A stretch of 64,000 bases of DNA from Gymnopilus junonius (taxonomy: Eukaryota > Basidiomycota > Agaricomycetes > Agaricales > Galerinaceae), in assembly GCA_015501075.1 (NCBI GenBank), contig JADNYJ010000098.1:1-64000 (forward strand), in the 5' to 3' direction. A program made the translations under genes and the position numbers. This document shows positions 33,083-45,783 of this stretch, piece by piece; the first letter of the stretch is position 1, and each line of letters opens with the position of its first letter. Below the pieces are notes generated by a model, which saw only the letters and a list, made by a program, of their open reading frames with translations, was not told the DNA's origin and searched no databases.

Positions 33083-35600
33083 CCATCAAAACATCAGCTT
33101 CGCGGTCGAATAGAGCCCAACTTCGAGCCGAAGCGGGAGACAAGGACCAACCTGAGGCCTCGAACGTAAAAATGACTCCTCTGTGATTACGATTTGCCCC
33201 TTCTAGTCCACCATCGAGCGAATTATGTTTGAAAAAGACGGCGACGGCACAGGGCTCAGAGCAATAGCGAGACCCGCCGCATCGCTGGATGGATCAGCAA
33301 GGTCCTGGACCGGCACCGTAATCCATTATGGGCCTTGTTCGGACGGGTCGGACGGACGGCACGGACGGTCAGCCAAGACAGGAGGAAAGAGAACACGGGT
33401 CGCCAACTTGTACATATTTGTGGACAGAAATGATTTTGGGAGGGAAAGAAAGGCAGTTGAGGGAAGAGGGTGGAAGAGAGTGAAGAAAGTGAAGAGGGCA
33501 CCAAATGATTTGTTTCGAAACAACGAGTGAGTTGAGGAGCGGTGGCTGAAAGAGCCCAAGCAGTCCGGAGTGGTCTAGATTCTGGTCCAGTTCTTGTGCG
33601 TCATTGCGTCAATCCATTATCGCCTTGAGGCTGCAATGCTTTATCCACCCATCTACTATTCGACCACGCATTCATAGGCTATCTTTTGTGCATTGGACAA
33701 ATCTTCTTCATAAATTTATATGGGAAAGCGTAGAACTGTACATGTTGTAGGCGCGCACTACATGGCCTTCATTGCTGCGTGCACTATTGGCAAGACCGAC
33801 TGATTGCTCTTTTTAATTCTTCATGATTCCTCAATCCGTTTGTGTAACAACTTGCTTACACCCCACTTAGTCCTTCAGTGATAGCAACAGCAGTGCAGAA
33901 CCAAAAGGTTCTAGATGAAGAGGCCCAGCAGGGGACGTCGTAGAGTATTTTTTTTTTGCGACAGAGACTTGCCGCTGAGTGCTTTGTACTCGAACCACAA
34001 CAGCCATTTAGCATTTTTTCTTTCTTTCTGTGTTTTTTTCTCTAATTCTTATCAAGCTGTTATTTTCCCAATCTCAGCTCCCATTTCTTCCTTTCGCAAT
34101 TTCAGCATTCTTTCTCAAACCCTGGCTCGTTACTTCTCCTTCTTTCGCCTTATCTTTTCCTTTTAAAGTCTTCTCATTCCTCTATCTTCTTCCCCCCCTC
34201 TGAGTTCTCATCACTTATAACACAAACCTCACGACATCCTCCCCGACCGGTTCTTATCCCATTTCATACAACAACTTCCCTTACCTAGTCTCTCCAAGAC
34301 AGCGGTAATGCCGAACTAAATGGTGTCCAAAAAAACACCCGGTTGCAGGGGGCGTCGTCAGTTGTCGATCTTTGGTGACAACTGCTCTTTGGAGTGCTTT
34401 GGGCGAGCACCAGAGTAGTTGTCTTGCAGTTCTTTTCTTTCTTTGTTTTCTTTGAAATATTGATTTTTAGCCTTGGTCGTCATTTACACAGTGCAGGAGG
34501 AACAGTTACTTTTCTTCTTTCTCCCAATCTCGTCATCTTTTTCATGTTGAGTTCGAGCCTGCATATGTGCCTCCTTTTGGACATAGCCTTCTATGTCGCT
34601 TCCACCGACAGCCCCTCCGCTTTTTTCTTACTCAATCTTTACATCCGGGAAGCAAACCAGGCATCATTTACATTTGCACCGACTTGGCGGTTGCTTTTGG
34701 CCTTTCAACTGCTTTCTGCCCCATTTTCTGGATCTCACCTTGCCATTTCTTACATTTGCCATTACTTGCTTATTCGAGCTTGAGCTGGTACTTTTGTGCT
34801 AAACCCCAGAGCCCCTTGGCTCGTTGTCGACTGATGAGGCGCTAGCCCCAAAAATGGCCTCTGAGGTAACCTGGGCCCAAATTACCTCAGCTCTACGCAA
34901 GTTTTCTTCGCAGTATACATCACTTTTCTTTTCTTTTTTCTCAACATTCTATTTCCTGTTTCTTCTTCAAGGCCTTCATGTCATGCATTCACTGCCAGAG
35001 GCTGCTCGATCCCTCTGCATGGATCATTTGATGCTTCAATTCTCCTTGCTGCGATGATAGTATTTTCATCGCCGATTGCATCCACAGTTGTACTTTTGAA
35101 AGGAAGTTGATGCTCAGGCGATATTCTACTACGAGGGATCCGCCAGCTGGGAAAGTAAGCGGAGAAATTCCTTCATCACTAACTTTTCATTTTTTTATCT
35201 CCTCCTATAAACATGACACTGACGTCTCATGTACCTGCACCGGACTAGAAGATGATACAGGGAATTTTGTCTTCCACTTTGGTCCTCTTGTTCGCATCGC
35301 TCTCGAAATTTAATCCTAATTTCCTTGTCCTTCCCCCTTACTCCATTCCCTATAACCCTTTATCCAAACATTCATGTCGCCTGCCAATATGATGCACATC
35401 CTTCTCTCGCAATTCACAGTGCATTGATAATTCTTGTGAGATGAGTCGTTTGGCAGTGTGAATTTAAAAGGTGTTTGAAGAGGGTGTTCGCTGTGACGGT
35501 TTCACAATCCAAATGGCAGTACAATAGACAAAAAAAATTGTGCTTAATGATCAATCTAATTAGACGTTCTAGCGTAATGAACAATAAATTGTGATCAAGT

Positions 35601-35625
35601 TCTACTCTACTCTACTCTACTCTAT
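35601..35625. repeat. Pentanucleotide tandem repeat (TCTAC)4-5
   Basis: Four perfect TCTAC copies and one TCTAT copy lie in a row within the pyrimidine-rich tract. Confidence 0.8.
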
Positions 35626-36565
35626 ACTTCATATCGGCTCCGGTTAGTTAAACAACAAGCAAGTGAAAAAAGAGGCAGTATCGTATGCGAACTAAAGAAT
35701 GGCCTAGGCCAACTTCGTCATCGTCATGTGAAGAAGCAACACGAGTCAACACGAATTCGAACGTGAGTACTTACACATACGCTTTTCTTCCCTCCTTTTT
35801 CACTCCGTCCTCCTTCCCTAACCAACTGTACGCATTGCATTGGCAGTCTACAAAAATTATTGTGCACAGGATCTCTCTCTTCAACCGTAAATATACGGGC
35901 GAACATAGAAGTTGCACATTTCCTGTCGAGCCAGAGCCAAACTGCTTAGTGCAGTTGGATACAGTGCAATTGATGAGGACGATTTTTCTTTCAACCATTG
36001 TCTTACTGAAATCATGTCTCCATTTTCCCTTGCCCATCGCTTTTGGCACTTCTGATTCTATGCGCCCTCTGCCCATGACTACTTGGTCTATTGCCAGGTT
36101 CGACTTTATTAGTCCATCGATTTGTTTCTTTTATCTATGTTCTTGCCCTGCCCTCGCGTCGTCGCAGCGCACCCATCATAGTGTCCGTGTCATTACGATG
36201 CTCAGATTTTTTCAACTTGATGGGGGGGTCGTCATCTAGGGGTTGCTGTCATATACATGCTATTCTCCTTGCCAGTTTTTTCTTTTACATAACGTTCATC
36301 AGCGTCCTGAGTTAAACAAATCAGACAAGAGCCTCTCCCGACGCCGTGCAGACTGCCTATTTGATATCATACTGTTTAAAATGTCCACCAAATACGTATT
36401 ACAGCCTATGTGGAATGAAAACATGCTCACAGTCGAACAATGGTTCGGGGGCAGACTCAGGCAGTGGTTAATATTAACCCTCAACTTAAATCGCTTTTCT
36501 AAAATTTCTGCAATATTTACGCGCATCGGTGACGAGATTTCGCGGCGACTTCCTGCTTCCTGCAT

Positions 36566-36588
36566 CCCTTCCCTTCCCTTCCCTTCCC
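36566..36588. repeat. Pentanucleotide tandem repeat (CCCTT)n
   Basis: About four to five CCCTT units follow one another, continuing the pyrimidine bias of the surrounding tract. Confidence 0.75.
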
Positions 36589-36946
36589 CTTCTCTTTTTA
36601 CTCGGAGACAGACTTTTACTACTACAATTCGTTGCGTTTGATAATGTAGTGGAATCACTTGTATACCACTCGTGTATTTTCCTCTTTCGGGGAGTGGTCT
36701 TCTAGCATACAATTAATAGCTACACAATATATTCTACCTCTGGTAATCGAAAGCATATAAAGTCAAACAGTCGAAAATAAAAACCCGGACTATAAAAAAG
36801 GTGACCAAATGTGTCAATGTCGACCCTTCCATCCTCATAGCTGCATCGAGCCCAAGAGTAGGCCAACGCAAAAATAGAGTATATCTCTTCACGAAGTCAT
36901 TTAAGGAATAGGTCCCGAGACACATGTGTATACAATGTTCTCTTGC

Positions 36947-39900
36947 TTATTGCAGTTCCTCAGTGTCTCTGTTTGCCGCCCAACAAATATGCCCACACCC
37001 AGCTGCACATGGATGCCCAGCAAGCATAGTAGACTGAACAACTTGAACTTGACTCTGCGTGATTGACGCATCCGCAATATTACTCACCGCCGTCGTTGAA
37101 TCATCTTCAGAAGTGCTTGGCTGCATCCTCAGCGACGTCCTGCCCCGCTCCTCGCTGTCTGAAGGCAAAAAGGAACTCTTGAAATCGAGCATTGGATGTT
37201 GCATGTAATATTGACGGTAGCAAGCTTGATGTCCACCATGGTTACAAACAGAGCATTGAAACAGCAAGGACCGTACGGGAAGTCGGCTGCATGATGCCTC
37301 TTAGCAAGTAAAACGCAGATGCAGAAAACCAGATAACCCACCATATGCAACACATGACAGTGGACGCCTTGCAGGTTAGGCAATATGAAAATGCGCCTTG
37401 ATTGATAGCTTTGCCACTAAAAGTTCCGGCAGGAAGCAGAAGAGGCTTCCTACACTTGCCGCATGAAGTATATACAGTGGTTTCAAGCTGGAAAATAAAA
37501 TTAAGCCTGGTGAGCCATAGCAATTTGGTTGGCGTACCAAAGTAGTCTTGCGAATTTCTTCGATTTCGCAATACTTTCGCAAATATGCAGCGCACGTATG
37601 TAAACGAAGCCGCGTGAGGAGTTCTTCCAGAGGAAGTTAGAGACCAAAGCCCCAAAACAAATCAAATGCTCTACCAATGTAAGATTCAACAAAGCGGGAT
37701 GCCCTTGTTCTCGAGATACGAAGTTCATTGGGAGCGACCAGAGAGAGCATGGCACACAACTGCACATCACCCTAGATGCATGAAAATTAACACACACTGA
37801 GGTGAGGATCTACTAACTGTCATACCTCGTCGGCAAACTCCTCCACAGCCATCTTCAAAGCACCCAATGTTGCCTCTCTGAACCTATTTTCCTCAAGCTT
37901 AATAATTTCAATTCGCCTCTCTGTCAACTGGCTCGCATCTATCGAGTCATCCGAATCATCTTCAAAGTCAGGCGGAGTAGGTGGGACCGCCTTGTTCGTG
38001 TTGAGGACAAGTTCTGAGACTGTTTGCGATTTCTGCCGATTATGACCAGGACGTACATCCTGCAGTCGATACAGAGCCGTGACATCAGTTTCTGTTCTGG
38101 CCAAAGCACCCTCTTGGTCTCTCAAGGACGCCTCGGCGACAGTGACCGTACGAATACTGCTTTGAGATTCTTGGTGAATCAGTGGCCGAGGCTTGGGAGC
38201 GGCGAGAGAGGCAACTGTAGAACTCCTACTCCTTGACTTGAAATGATGACCTGAACTTCTGCGGCGGGCTTTTGCAGACGCAGACCGTTTCTTGGGTGAA
38301 CTAGAACCATGGGATTCTGAATCTGTGGAAGATTGAGGAGAGGGAGATGTTGATGAACCATCATCTTTGTCTCTTTCGTGATCCTCTTCATCTTCAGTCC
38401 ACGCCTGACGACCTGCAACCCTTGACAAAGGACTTGGGATTGGAATGGTCCTTACTGCAGTCAGACCAGGCGATACTAGAGGTGGAGCTTCTTCTTCGCT
38501 TGAATTTGCACCGGCCGTATCATCACCTTCCTCATCACCGTCCGCACTCCCAGATGAGTCCGAGTCATCAAGCACTCCTTCGCCTACATGTCGCAGACTT
38601 GGTGTACTTCTATCAACAGGACTACTGGCACTCGGAAGAGCCGAGGACGGTATTGAAGACCGCCGCATGGCAGTATTCACTAATGCACTCGTATCCAACG
38701 AGTCTCTTCGGCTAAAGAACGACGCTCTACGCGGCGTTACTGGCGGAAGTGAGATAGGTAGATGCCGCGGAGAAGAGGAAGTCGATGAAGTAGGTGTTAT
38801 ACGACGTGAGGCAGAATGTGAATGTGAATAGCTTGGGATTCTGGGTACAGAACCGCTTGTCGACCTTGTGGTAACTGGACTGAGCTTCTGGCCCACAGCA
38901 GGAGAAAGTTCAACAGGTCCAGTGGTAGCAGAAGGAGGAAATGAATATCCGGTTAATGGTTGCAGTTGATGAGGCGATTGTTGAAGCATCGATGAAGTTG
39001 AAAGGTTTTTGGGCATATTGGGTGGCGATTCAAGTGGAGTCGGGGGATATTCCGGTACATATTGGGCTAAGGCAGCTCCTAAAAGTAACCAAACTTGGGC
39101 TGCCGACTCATGCCCCGCTTCAAGAGCAACCTAGAAATATATTAAAAGAAGGCGATAATATAATGAAACCCGACTGACTTTAGCGTTATCGATACAGATA
39201 TCCTTACGATCCGGTCCTTCAAATATATACTTTCTGGCCAGTATCGTGAAAGTTTCTCGATCGATGCCCGAAATATCATGAAGAGGGGTATAGGTGGCCA
39301 TGGTTTGGGACTTTATTCGAGCGGTAGGATCACCAAGCGCTTTCTTTGGAGGCTTCGGTAGCTCTACAGGATTGCGTTGGTCTGGTTGGCTGAATTGTAA
39401 TCAGTGGAGGACTGAAAGAACAATTATGTTGGAAGGCTCACATATCATCATATGGTATTTCCCAGCGTTCTTTATTATCAGTTACAAAAGCTATTGATCC
39501 ACCAGCTTCCCAGGTGGCGGCAACCCGTGGAATGGCGTCTATAGGTTTGGTCGTTTCACGTAGGTCGAATTGAGAAAAGGAGCCACTAGCTTGTTGGGCC
39601 CAGAGCGCGTGCGGATCAGAAAAGGCTATGTCTGCCCAAACGGTTTATCGCAACTTTCGACGAGGCAATCAAATCATACCAGTGACCCCTCCTTCAGCGG
39701 CTGATCCTGTGACAGACCATTTGGCTAACCAAGGTCGACGGACATCCCATATCTCCACTGCGTCACCCAAGGACGTGTTTGTATAGGACTCTTCGCTTCT
39801 GCTGCAGCATTTAGCTTGTCTTTGACAGAATACACGTTCTCAGATAAATTTGATGCCCGCATGAATGAGTCTAATCCAAGACCACTGCCCACACGAGTGA

Positions 39901-41213
39901 GAATTCCAGGCGCGCCACTACTCGGAGGTGACTGAGGCAATTCCACAGAAGGCGTTGCGTACTCTGCATTGGACGCAACAGCAACCTCGCATTCATATCC
40001 CGGTCGCCAGGCCAGACGACGCACGGCAAAGGAAGGATGCAATGTGTATGTTGGCTTATGAGGAATATGGGCATTGGAACTAGGCGAGGTGAGATCCCAA
40101 ACTTTGACTGAGCGGTCCAGACCTCCACTAACAAGCCAGCCAAGGCCAGTGGCGCCTGCATCTCCTGTAGAACCCTGTGGGTTCATGGACCCAGCAGAGC
40201 ACCAGTCGAGAGCTGTGACAGAGGCAGTGTGAGCAACTGGTAGTTTGTCGAGCTGGCCACGTTGGCCCATTTTCAGATCCCATCTATTATCAGTCAGCAG
40301 AGAAGGCGAACGTTCAAAAAATTAATTCGCCTGTAAATGCTGCCATTATCAAGGCCGACTACCGCCTGCAATGGTTGCCACAAACTAGGAGAGAAAACTA
40401 GACTTCTGACGGATATCGGATGGTGTACGCGCATGATCGACTTTGACAGATCTCGGAGGTCCTGAGGTACCGTAAGGTCAAACTATATAGAATAGGGGAG
40501 GAAGTAAAAAGTTACCCAGACACGCATATGACCATCTGCTGAGCCTGTGATACAGTAGTGGTGTACAACGTGCGAGACTGACATCTTATGGATGGAACGA
40601 ATGTGGTCTTTGGCTCGTCGCTCTAAAGATGTGATATTCGTCACCTCTTCAAAAAGAAGACTAACACTGGACATACCGTACTTTGCAGCACCAGATTTAT
40701 TTAGGTCCCACAATATCAACTCGCCGTTTCTGGCACTGGTCAGAATCTTGTTGTTGAATTCTACTTCCAATGAGAAAGGGAACTTGTCGCAGAACAGATA
40801 CTTACGGCCATGCCCCCAGGCCACATCAGTGCTGGCACTGTCAATCTTGAGCCCACTGCCTTCCCAAAAATTGCGCGATTCATCTATTCTGTGTCCGCCT
40901 CTTCCAAAGATAAACTTGTGTTCGGTATTCTGACCCTGCGAGGGTTCTGAAACGCGCAGTATCCTCAAAGCTAAGGTGTGGCCAGATCAGTCTACAACCA
41001 AATAAGAACATGACGTTCTGGCGCACACTCTTTTCCAGTAACCACTACTCTGCTCTCATCCTCGCTCTTCGATATATACCCTCCTCCAGGAGGTGTGACG
41101 CGTCCTAGGCGGACATTTCGAGAGCTTCCTTGGTAGCCGTGCTTGCGCGAATCAGAATAGAGTTCAAATGGGTTCAAGAAGGTCTGGATGCTGAGCTGGG
41201 GGACAGCGCTCAT
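36947..41213 (-). CDS. RTC1: WDR24/Rtc1 (Sea2) homologue, SEA/GATOR2 complex subunit
   Basis: This is a long multi-exon gene. The N-terminus (MSAVPQLSIQTFLNPFELY) leads into WD repeats: LILWDLNKSGAAKY, HIRSIHKMSVSHVVHHYCITGS with DGHMRVW, LVSGGLDRSVKVWDL and FAVRRLAWRPGYECEVA. A serine-rich acidic linker (37820-39016) follows. Then comes a helical segment containing EEFADEGDVQLCAMLSLVAP and the RTRASRFVESYI helix. The C-terminal zinc/RING part has TSCGKCRKPLLLPAG, FQCSVCNHGGHQACYRQYY and HPCAAGCGHICW before the stop at 36947. This order is specific to WDR24/Rtc1, which links amino-acid sensing to TORC1 at the vacuole or lysosome. Exon borders within 39.1-41.0 kb were not all resolved. Confidence 0.85.
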
Positions 41214-42831
41214 GAATACAGGGTCATATGGTCACGCTGCTGGTCGGCGATGTCGTTAAGACGTGAAGGACGTGTTAGATGTCGCACGGGCATGTTTGCT
41301 CATCGTCCTGCCAAAATCCGTTGCCGAAGCTTGGTTCAAGGGTGTGCGCCAAACAAAGTAACGGCCCGCGTAGCCAATTGCCTCCTTTCAATCTCGCAGC
41401 CAACTCGCAGCGCGTCAAGACGGTGTATGGCATTTGTGTACCTGTTGCAATGGCACGTGTAGATGACGAAAGTAAGTGATTGTACCGCAGAGCATACTTG
41501 GGTATCATCCATTCGAGTACGAGTCAACTCCGAGTCCGGCGACTCGCGAGTCCTCCTCAAAAGTCCCTAGTCTCCAAAGACCAAGAGGCGGAGCATACTA
41601 ATTTTTATACTCTGGCAATCAGCTCACACTGTCTGTAAATGCGCTGGTTGACGCGAAATTTGCAAGTAAGCAGCGTCCTTCCTTTGAGAAATCCCAGGAG
41701 TACTGCAATTAAAATTTAAGGCATGCCTATGGTCCCGTGATGCATGCGCATGCCCTTGGCCCCTTGCATGGATTCTTATGTTTTGAAGACTGGTACAAAG
41801 CAGGTGATGCTTGGTCGTCTTACAGTTCTTCGGATATCAACAGCCTAAAACCCCTGAAAATTAATACACCGAGTAAGTATGCTCCTCAGAAAACTCATCC
41901 ATCTTTCATGATCGCTGTCAAAACGTCGGCTCTCCGTAAGTATGCTCGTTTGACACCGGTCCTAGGTCACCATTTTATGTACATACGTCGACGATAAAAA
42001 TAGTAGAGCAATGAGGCTAGGATCAGACTTCATCATAGCTTCGATCCTTTTAATATTCGCTTAGGCTCGATAAAAGTTTATCGTGTTACGAGCTCTCGGA
42101 CCGCTTATTTTGACTCTTCGAGGAACATGTACCCGAAAACAAGGGCATTTAAGCAGCATTTCCGATGCCTTAGCTTAAGGAGTACGCTTTTTTATCTTCA
42201 CTTGTTACGTGGCGTTCATCGGTTGCTGGATAGATAGAAGTTAGTGCCGAAAAACAAAGTTTTTGAAGATTCTAGAATGCTCACAGCTAATATCCACTTA
42301 CTCGAATCAAAATTTGAATTCAACGGACTTGCGTTGCGGGTTCTCTCACCGTTTTTCACTTGCGAAATTGGCCTACTTTGGTGCCAATGATCAACATAGG
42401 TCCCACGATTTACCGCGATGCTTTTCTAAGTCACCGAGGAAATAGTACAATTCATTAGCTTGCAATGAAAATCACCAATATTTGGCATCCGGTAGGCAGG
42501 CAGGGACCTCCTGAAAGAGGACCCTCGTATTAGGCAGCTCGGACATAGCCCGAGTCCACCACATTAAGGCCAGGGTCCCTTCCATTAAAGATTAGTATAG
42601 TATCAGACCAAGGTCATCGATCAGTGCTTGTCGATAAACAGGAAAGTAGACAGCCTAGCTGGACCCAATCTAGCTCAAAGACCAGTGAGTATATACTGCC
42701 TAAAGTTCACTTTGATAACGAATCGGCCTGAGATATGGAATCAGGAAGAAGACCATTGCATAAACCAAAAAGTGAAGTGTGAAAATCCGTCTATTACCAA
42801 CCCCCTCCCACCCATCTCCCATAGATGAAAC
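41214..42831. other. Intergenic, no gene seen
   Basis: No recognisable domain or splice-consistent frame was found. The 41214 side is the promoter side of the WDR24-like gene. A 12-mer GTAAGTATGCTC occurs twice near 41874 and 41936. Confidence 0.45.
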
Positions 42832-43835
42832 TTAGAAAGTTTTACTTCCCTTGTCCCTTGGCAAAGGGTGATTGAGCGAAGATGAAATATCGCGACCCAG
42901 CTTGGTTACAATCAATGAACAAAACGTAAGCCAGACTCTGTCGGGGAATTTTTTCTCTGAACTTCATAGTAAAGGGAGATGTTGTGATTTCATACTCACA
43001 TGTTCGGTGCGATCCAAAACTTGAGGATTTCATCGAAATGGTTCATTTCAGATCGCGAACACCTTCCGCAGAAATATTCTTGCAAGACCCAAATTGTCGT
43101 CTTGCACAATGTGAGACTGGCACCAGCAAAGCCGAACAAAGGGGCCGTGTCCTTCGGAGACACATGCACTGTATATACGTAGAGAAGCTGAAAGGGTTCA
43201 GCAATAGCCTAGGAAGAGAGGAGAAAAATACAAACGTTAAGAAAGGTTTCTATGAGATTCGAGACAGCTGGATGATTTGAAAGAAAATGAGAGAGTACCT
43301 TTTAACTCGTCAACCATGACTTACCAGCTGCAGGCGCAAAGCCAGCCTTGTCGTGGAACCCCTTCACACTGTAAACCTGAAAAAAATGGCTGGATTGGAG
43401 ATGATTGCAGAATCGGAGGTACGACTTACAATGTCTATGCGTTCAAACATATCAAAGCCTCTCCAAAACCACCTCAGATCGCCTCCTTCCATAGACCTTG
43501 GCCTAAAATCGGGAGTATAAAATTCTTGCTTGGACATATGTAAAGCCACTTACCGCATAAGAACGTAACTGGCGTCCCAAAGAATTATCGGAGCAGTAAT
43601 AAGAAACCACAGGGATATCCATGTGTATTTCTTAGGTGCCATTGTGGCAAACGGAGTCCAAAGAGCTTGGGTTGAGTAGGAAACAGGGATCGCTGGAAAG
43701 AAAAGGTAGAAGGAAGTCAGAATGTACGAGACTCAATGTAAATAGCACGGAACACACACCGGCGTTTTCTAGAATGGGGCGAAGAATATCCGGGTCTTCT
43801 AGTTTTGTGAACGGCATATAATAAGCTCGAGGCAT
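42832..43835 (-). CDS. EXPERA-type four-helix membrane protein
   Basis: Seven exons join to an intact 221-residue frame: 43835-43760, 43692-43554, 43502-43430, 43376-43325, 43267-43236, 43187-43000 and 42937-42832. Key segments are YTWISLWFLITAPIILWDASY (TM1), MRPRSMEGGDLRWFW, VYSVKGFHDKAGFAPA, SNLIETFLNLLYVYTVHV (TM2), PLFGFAGASLTLCKTTIWVL (TM3, then QEYFCG) and IVWLTFCSLIVTKLGRD (TM4). This pattern matches the fungal relatives of EXPERA-domain proteins (emopamil-binding protein/TM6SF type), which sit in the ER membrane and act on sterol or lipid metabolism. The specific activity is unknown. The 32-base exon 5 was needed to restore the frame. A lysine-containing tail (KGSKTF) ends the protein. 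Translation could also begin at the internal Met in FATMAPKK. Confidence 0.75.
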
Positions 43836-44694
43836 GCATGCTTTTGGCAGAGTCTTCGAATTGCCGCCAGGATCAAAGTTCGTATTAAGATCCCCCTTAC
43901 CTTGATGGCCATCTCATTTCGTCGAATGCTGCGGTGATTGGAAGACCTTCTGTGGTCCAGTGACTGTCAACACTGCGCGGCGGACTGTCCGAAATGACCG
44001 AGTGGGTATAATACTGTCTTTTGTAAGTACGTGTTACTGAACATCAGGCCTTGCCAGCAATCGCCAACTAGCTGGTTAGTATGCGCATGCATTTAAGACG
44101 TTCTCCAGCACACGGCTTGATTCAGTCTTCAGAAGCTCGTCAAGTTTCTATTGACAAAAAAATGACAGTGGAAAAGTCGACTGATTGATCCTTGAAGTCA
44201 TTGTATAACAACTTGCGAGCGATGAGATGGGCATCGAATGATGCAAGTCGAGGTATCGGCGAAGGGGGTTTCGTTCAACCGGTGCGCGTGAGCGTGAGAA
44301 CCTGGCAAGACGCGGTGGGCATGCGACATGCCAGAGCGTTGCCGCACGTTGCCGTAAGTTCTTACCTGCCCCGAAGACCCGAAGACCGACAGCAGAAGCG
44401 CCCTCAGGTTTCTGTCCCCACGATTCCAGTTGTGGTTTATTGACTTGTTTCTTTCTGACCAGGTCCTAAGAACAACGAGATAATGGCCTGTGGCCTGCGT
44501 TCTCGTTATTATCCTGTTTGTCCATTGTCTCCTTTGTCAACGTAGTAAAGGACTGGCCCATCGGAGTATTTTTCCGTCCATTTATAAGTATGTAAGTCAT
44601 ATGCGGTTGGAGTTCGCCTGGCCCCATCGTATCTTTGTCCTTTCCACTGACATTTCAAATACCTTCAGAAATCATCTCATCGCAAACCTACATA
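43836..44694. promoter_or_regulatory. Divergent promoter region, EXPERA and C2H2 genes
   Basis: No gene is seen. A TATA-like TTTATAAG at 44581-44588 lies about 110 bases before the C2H2 start codon. Confidence 0.4.
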
Positions 44695-45660
44695 ATGACA
44701 GATTACTACGTCCCAATTATCAACCACTGCCAGGTTACGCTCAAGGACATCTTTTGGAATGATTACTACGATCCTCCAGCGCCTGGCGAATACAGAAACA
44801 AAGATTCATCTAAGAAGAGCAGCTTATCTCCCGTTTCGTTTGCCTCTAATGCAGTTGGAAGTTCAACAGTTGACAAGTTCGTGCGAATACTAATTCGGTC
44901 TGACTGGATTGATTTATTTTCTCCAAGAACGCAATTCACTTTCTTACCACGGAAGGATGATCCAGAAGCTTTTTTGACGAAGTTCGTTCTGGGCGAAGAC
45001 GACAATGGCAATACCTCATCCTCTGATAATCTGATGACACTTTCTCATGCCGACGAAACCACCCCTACAAGTCACTTCGGTACCAGAGCCAAAATTGTTG
45101 AGGCTGAACCTTGGCGTGACAATCAACCTTCCGTCTCTGAATGTCCCCAGCAACCTTCGGACGCTACTTTAACCCCTGCAGTGGACAGCTTCGCTACAAT
45201 TCCCTCCCCTTCCTCCATTCAACACGATCCTCCGTCTGAAGCTCCTTCCGGTACTCATAAGCGCAACAATGCTGTCGTTAAATCTTCAGAAGGAGAGATA
45301 ATTGGTCCAAGAAGCAAGAGAATAAAGACTCAAGGCGAAGCTCCTCAATATCGGTCCTATCACAAAGAAATCAAAACTGGGGAAACCGTGCGTAAAGAAC
45401 TGGTCTACGAATGCAACCGCTGCAATTACAAGTGTAACGCTAGTGGCGATATGAAGAAACATAGGGACACACATCTGGCCCCGCAGTACCACTGTAAAAA
45501 GCTGGGATGTCCTTGTATAGGAACGGGACTATGGGCAACGCGTGAGTCATCTGTCCGACGCCACTTTAAGACGCAGTTGGAAAAAAAGCAGTCCGCACTT
45601 CAAGAAATTCGAGGCACCACATCGCGACAACGTAAACTTAAAGGGACTTCTAAGGAATGA
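44695..45660 (+). CDS. C2H2 zinc-finger protein A
   Basis: This is a single-exon gene of 321 residues if it starts at the ATG of MTDYYVPIINHC; an in-frame ATG at 44635 would add 20 residues. The N-terminal 200 residues are serine/proline-rich and probably disordered. A basic PRSKRIKTQ patch precedes the fingers. Finger 1 reads CNRCNYKCNASGDMKKHRDTH (Cys-x2-Cys, His-x3-His). The second is degenerate, CKKLGCPCIG ... RRHFKTQ, lacking a clear final histidine. It is likely a DNA-binding regulator in the nucleus; the target is unknown. It resembles the protein at 61710-62641 in size, layout and the GDMK(K/R)H motif. It converges on the MFS gene with 123 bases between stops. Confidence 0.8.
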   Translation: MTDYYVPIINHCQVTLKDIFWNDYYDPPAPGEYRNKDSSKKSSLSPVSFASNAVGSSTVDKFVRILIRSDWIDLFSPRTQFTFLPRKDDPEAFLTKFVLGEDDNGNTSSSDNLMTLSHADETTPTSHFGTRAKIVEAEPWRDNQPSVSECPQQPSDATLTPAVDSFATIPSPSSIQHDPPSEAPSGTHKRNNAVVKSSEGEIIGPRSKRIKTQGEAPQYRSYHKEIKTGETVRKELVYECNRCNYKCNASGDMKKHRDTHLAPQYHCKKLGCPCIGTGLWATRESSVRRHFKTQLEKKQSALQEIRGTTSRQRKLKGTSKE

Positions 45661-45783
45661 CAAGTAGGGAGCTTGATGCCTCTCCCTTGAACATTTTTTG
45701 ATCTTCTTATTCACCAAACAGGATTATTACACTAACGTTACATAGTTTTAAAGATCATTCTAGAAATATAGTAATTCCAATTT

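Larger units (their letters stand above)
33083..36946. other. 3.9-kb gene-poor tract, pyrimidine-rich on the plus strand
   Basis: No credible protein was found. From about 33.9 to 36.3 kb the plus strand is rich in T and C (TTTCTTTC, CTCTTC), the mirror image of the 27.4-31.5 kb tract. The frames at 34394-34783 and 35685-36239 owe their length to this bias. CT-rich leaders are common before fungal start codons, but the next plus-strand gene is at 44.7 kb. Pentanucleotide repeats lie at 35601 and 36566. Confidence 0.45.

Noticed and set aside
34394..34845. Hydrophobic plus-strand frames resembling membrane proteins
   Set aside because: The hydrophobicity comes from T-rich DNA. Neighbouring frames look equally hydrophobic and no splice-consistent gene could be built.
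35685..36239. 184-codon plus-strand frame
   Set aside because: No family resemblance was found, it lies in the pyrimidine-rich tract, and the minus strand is open over part of the same interval.
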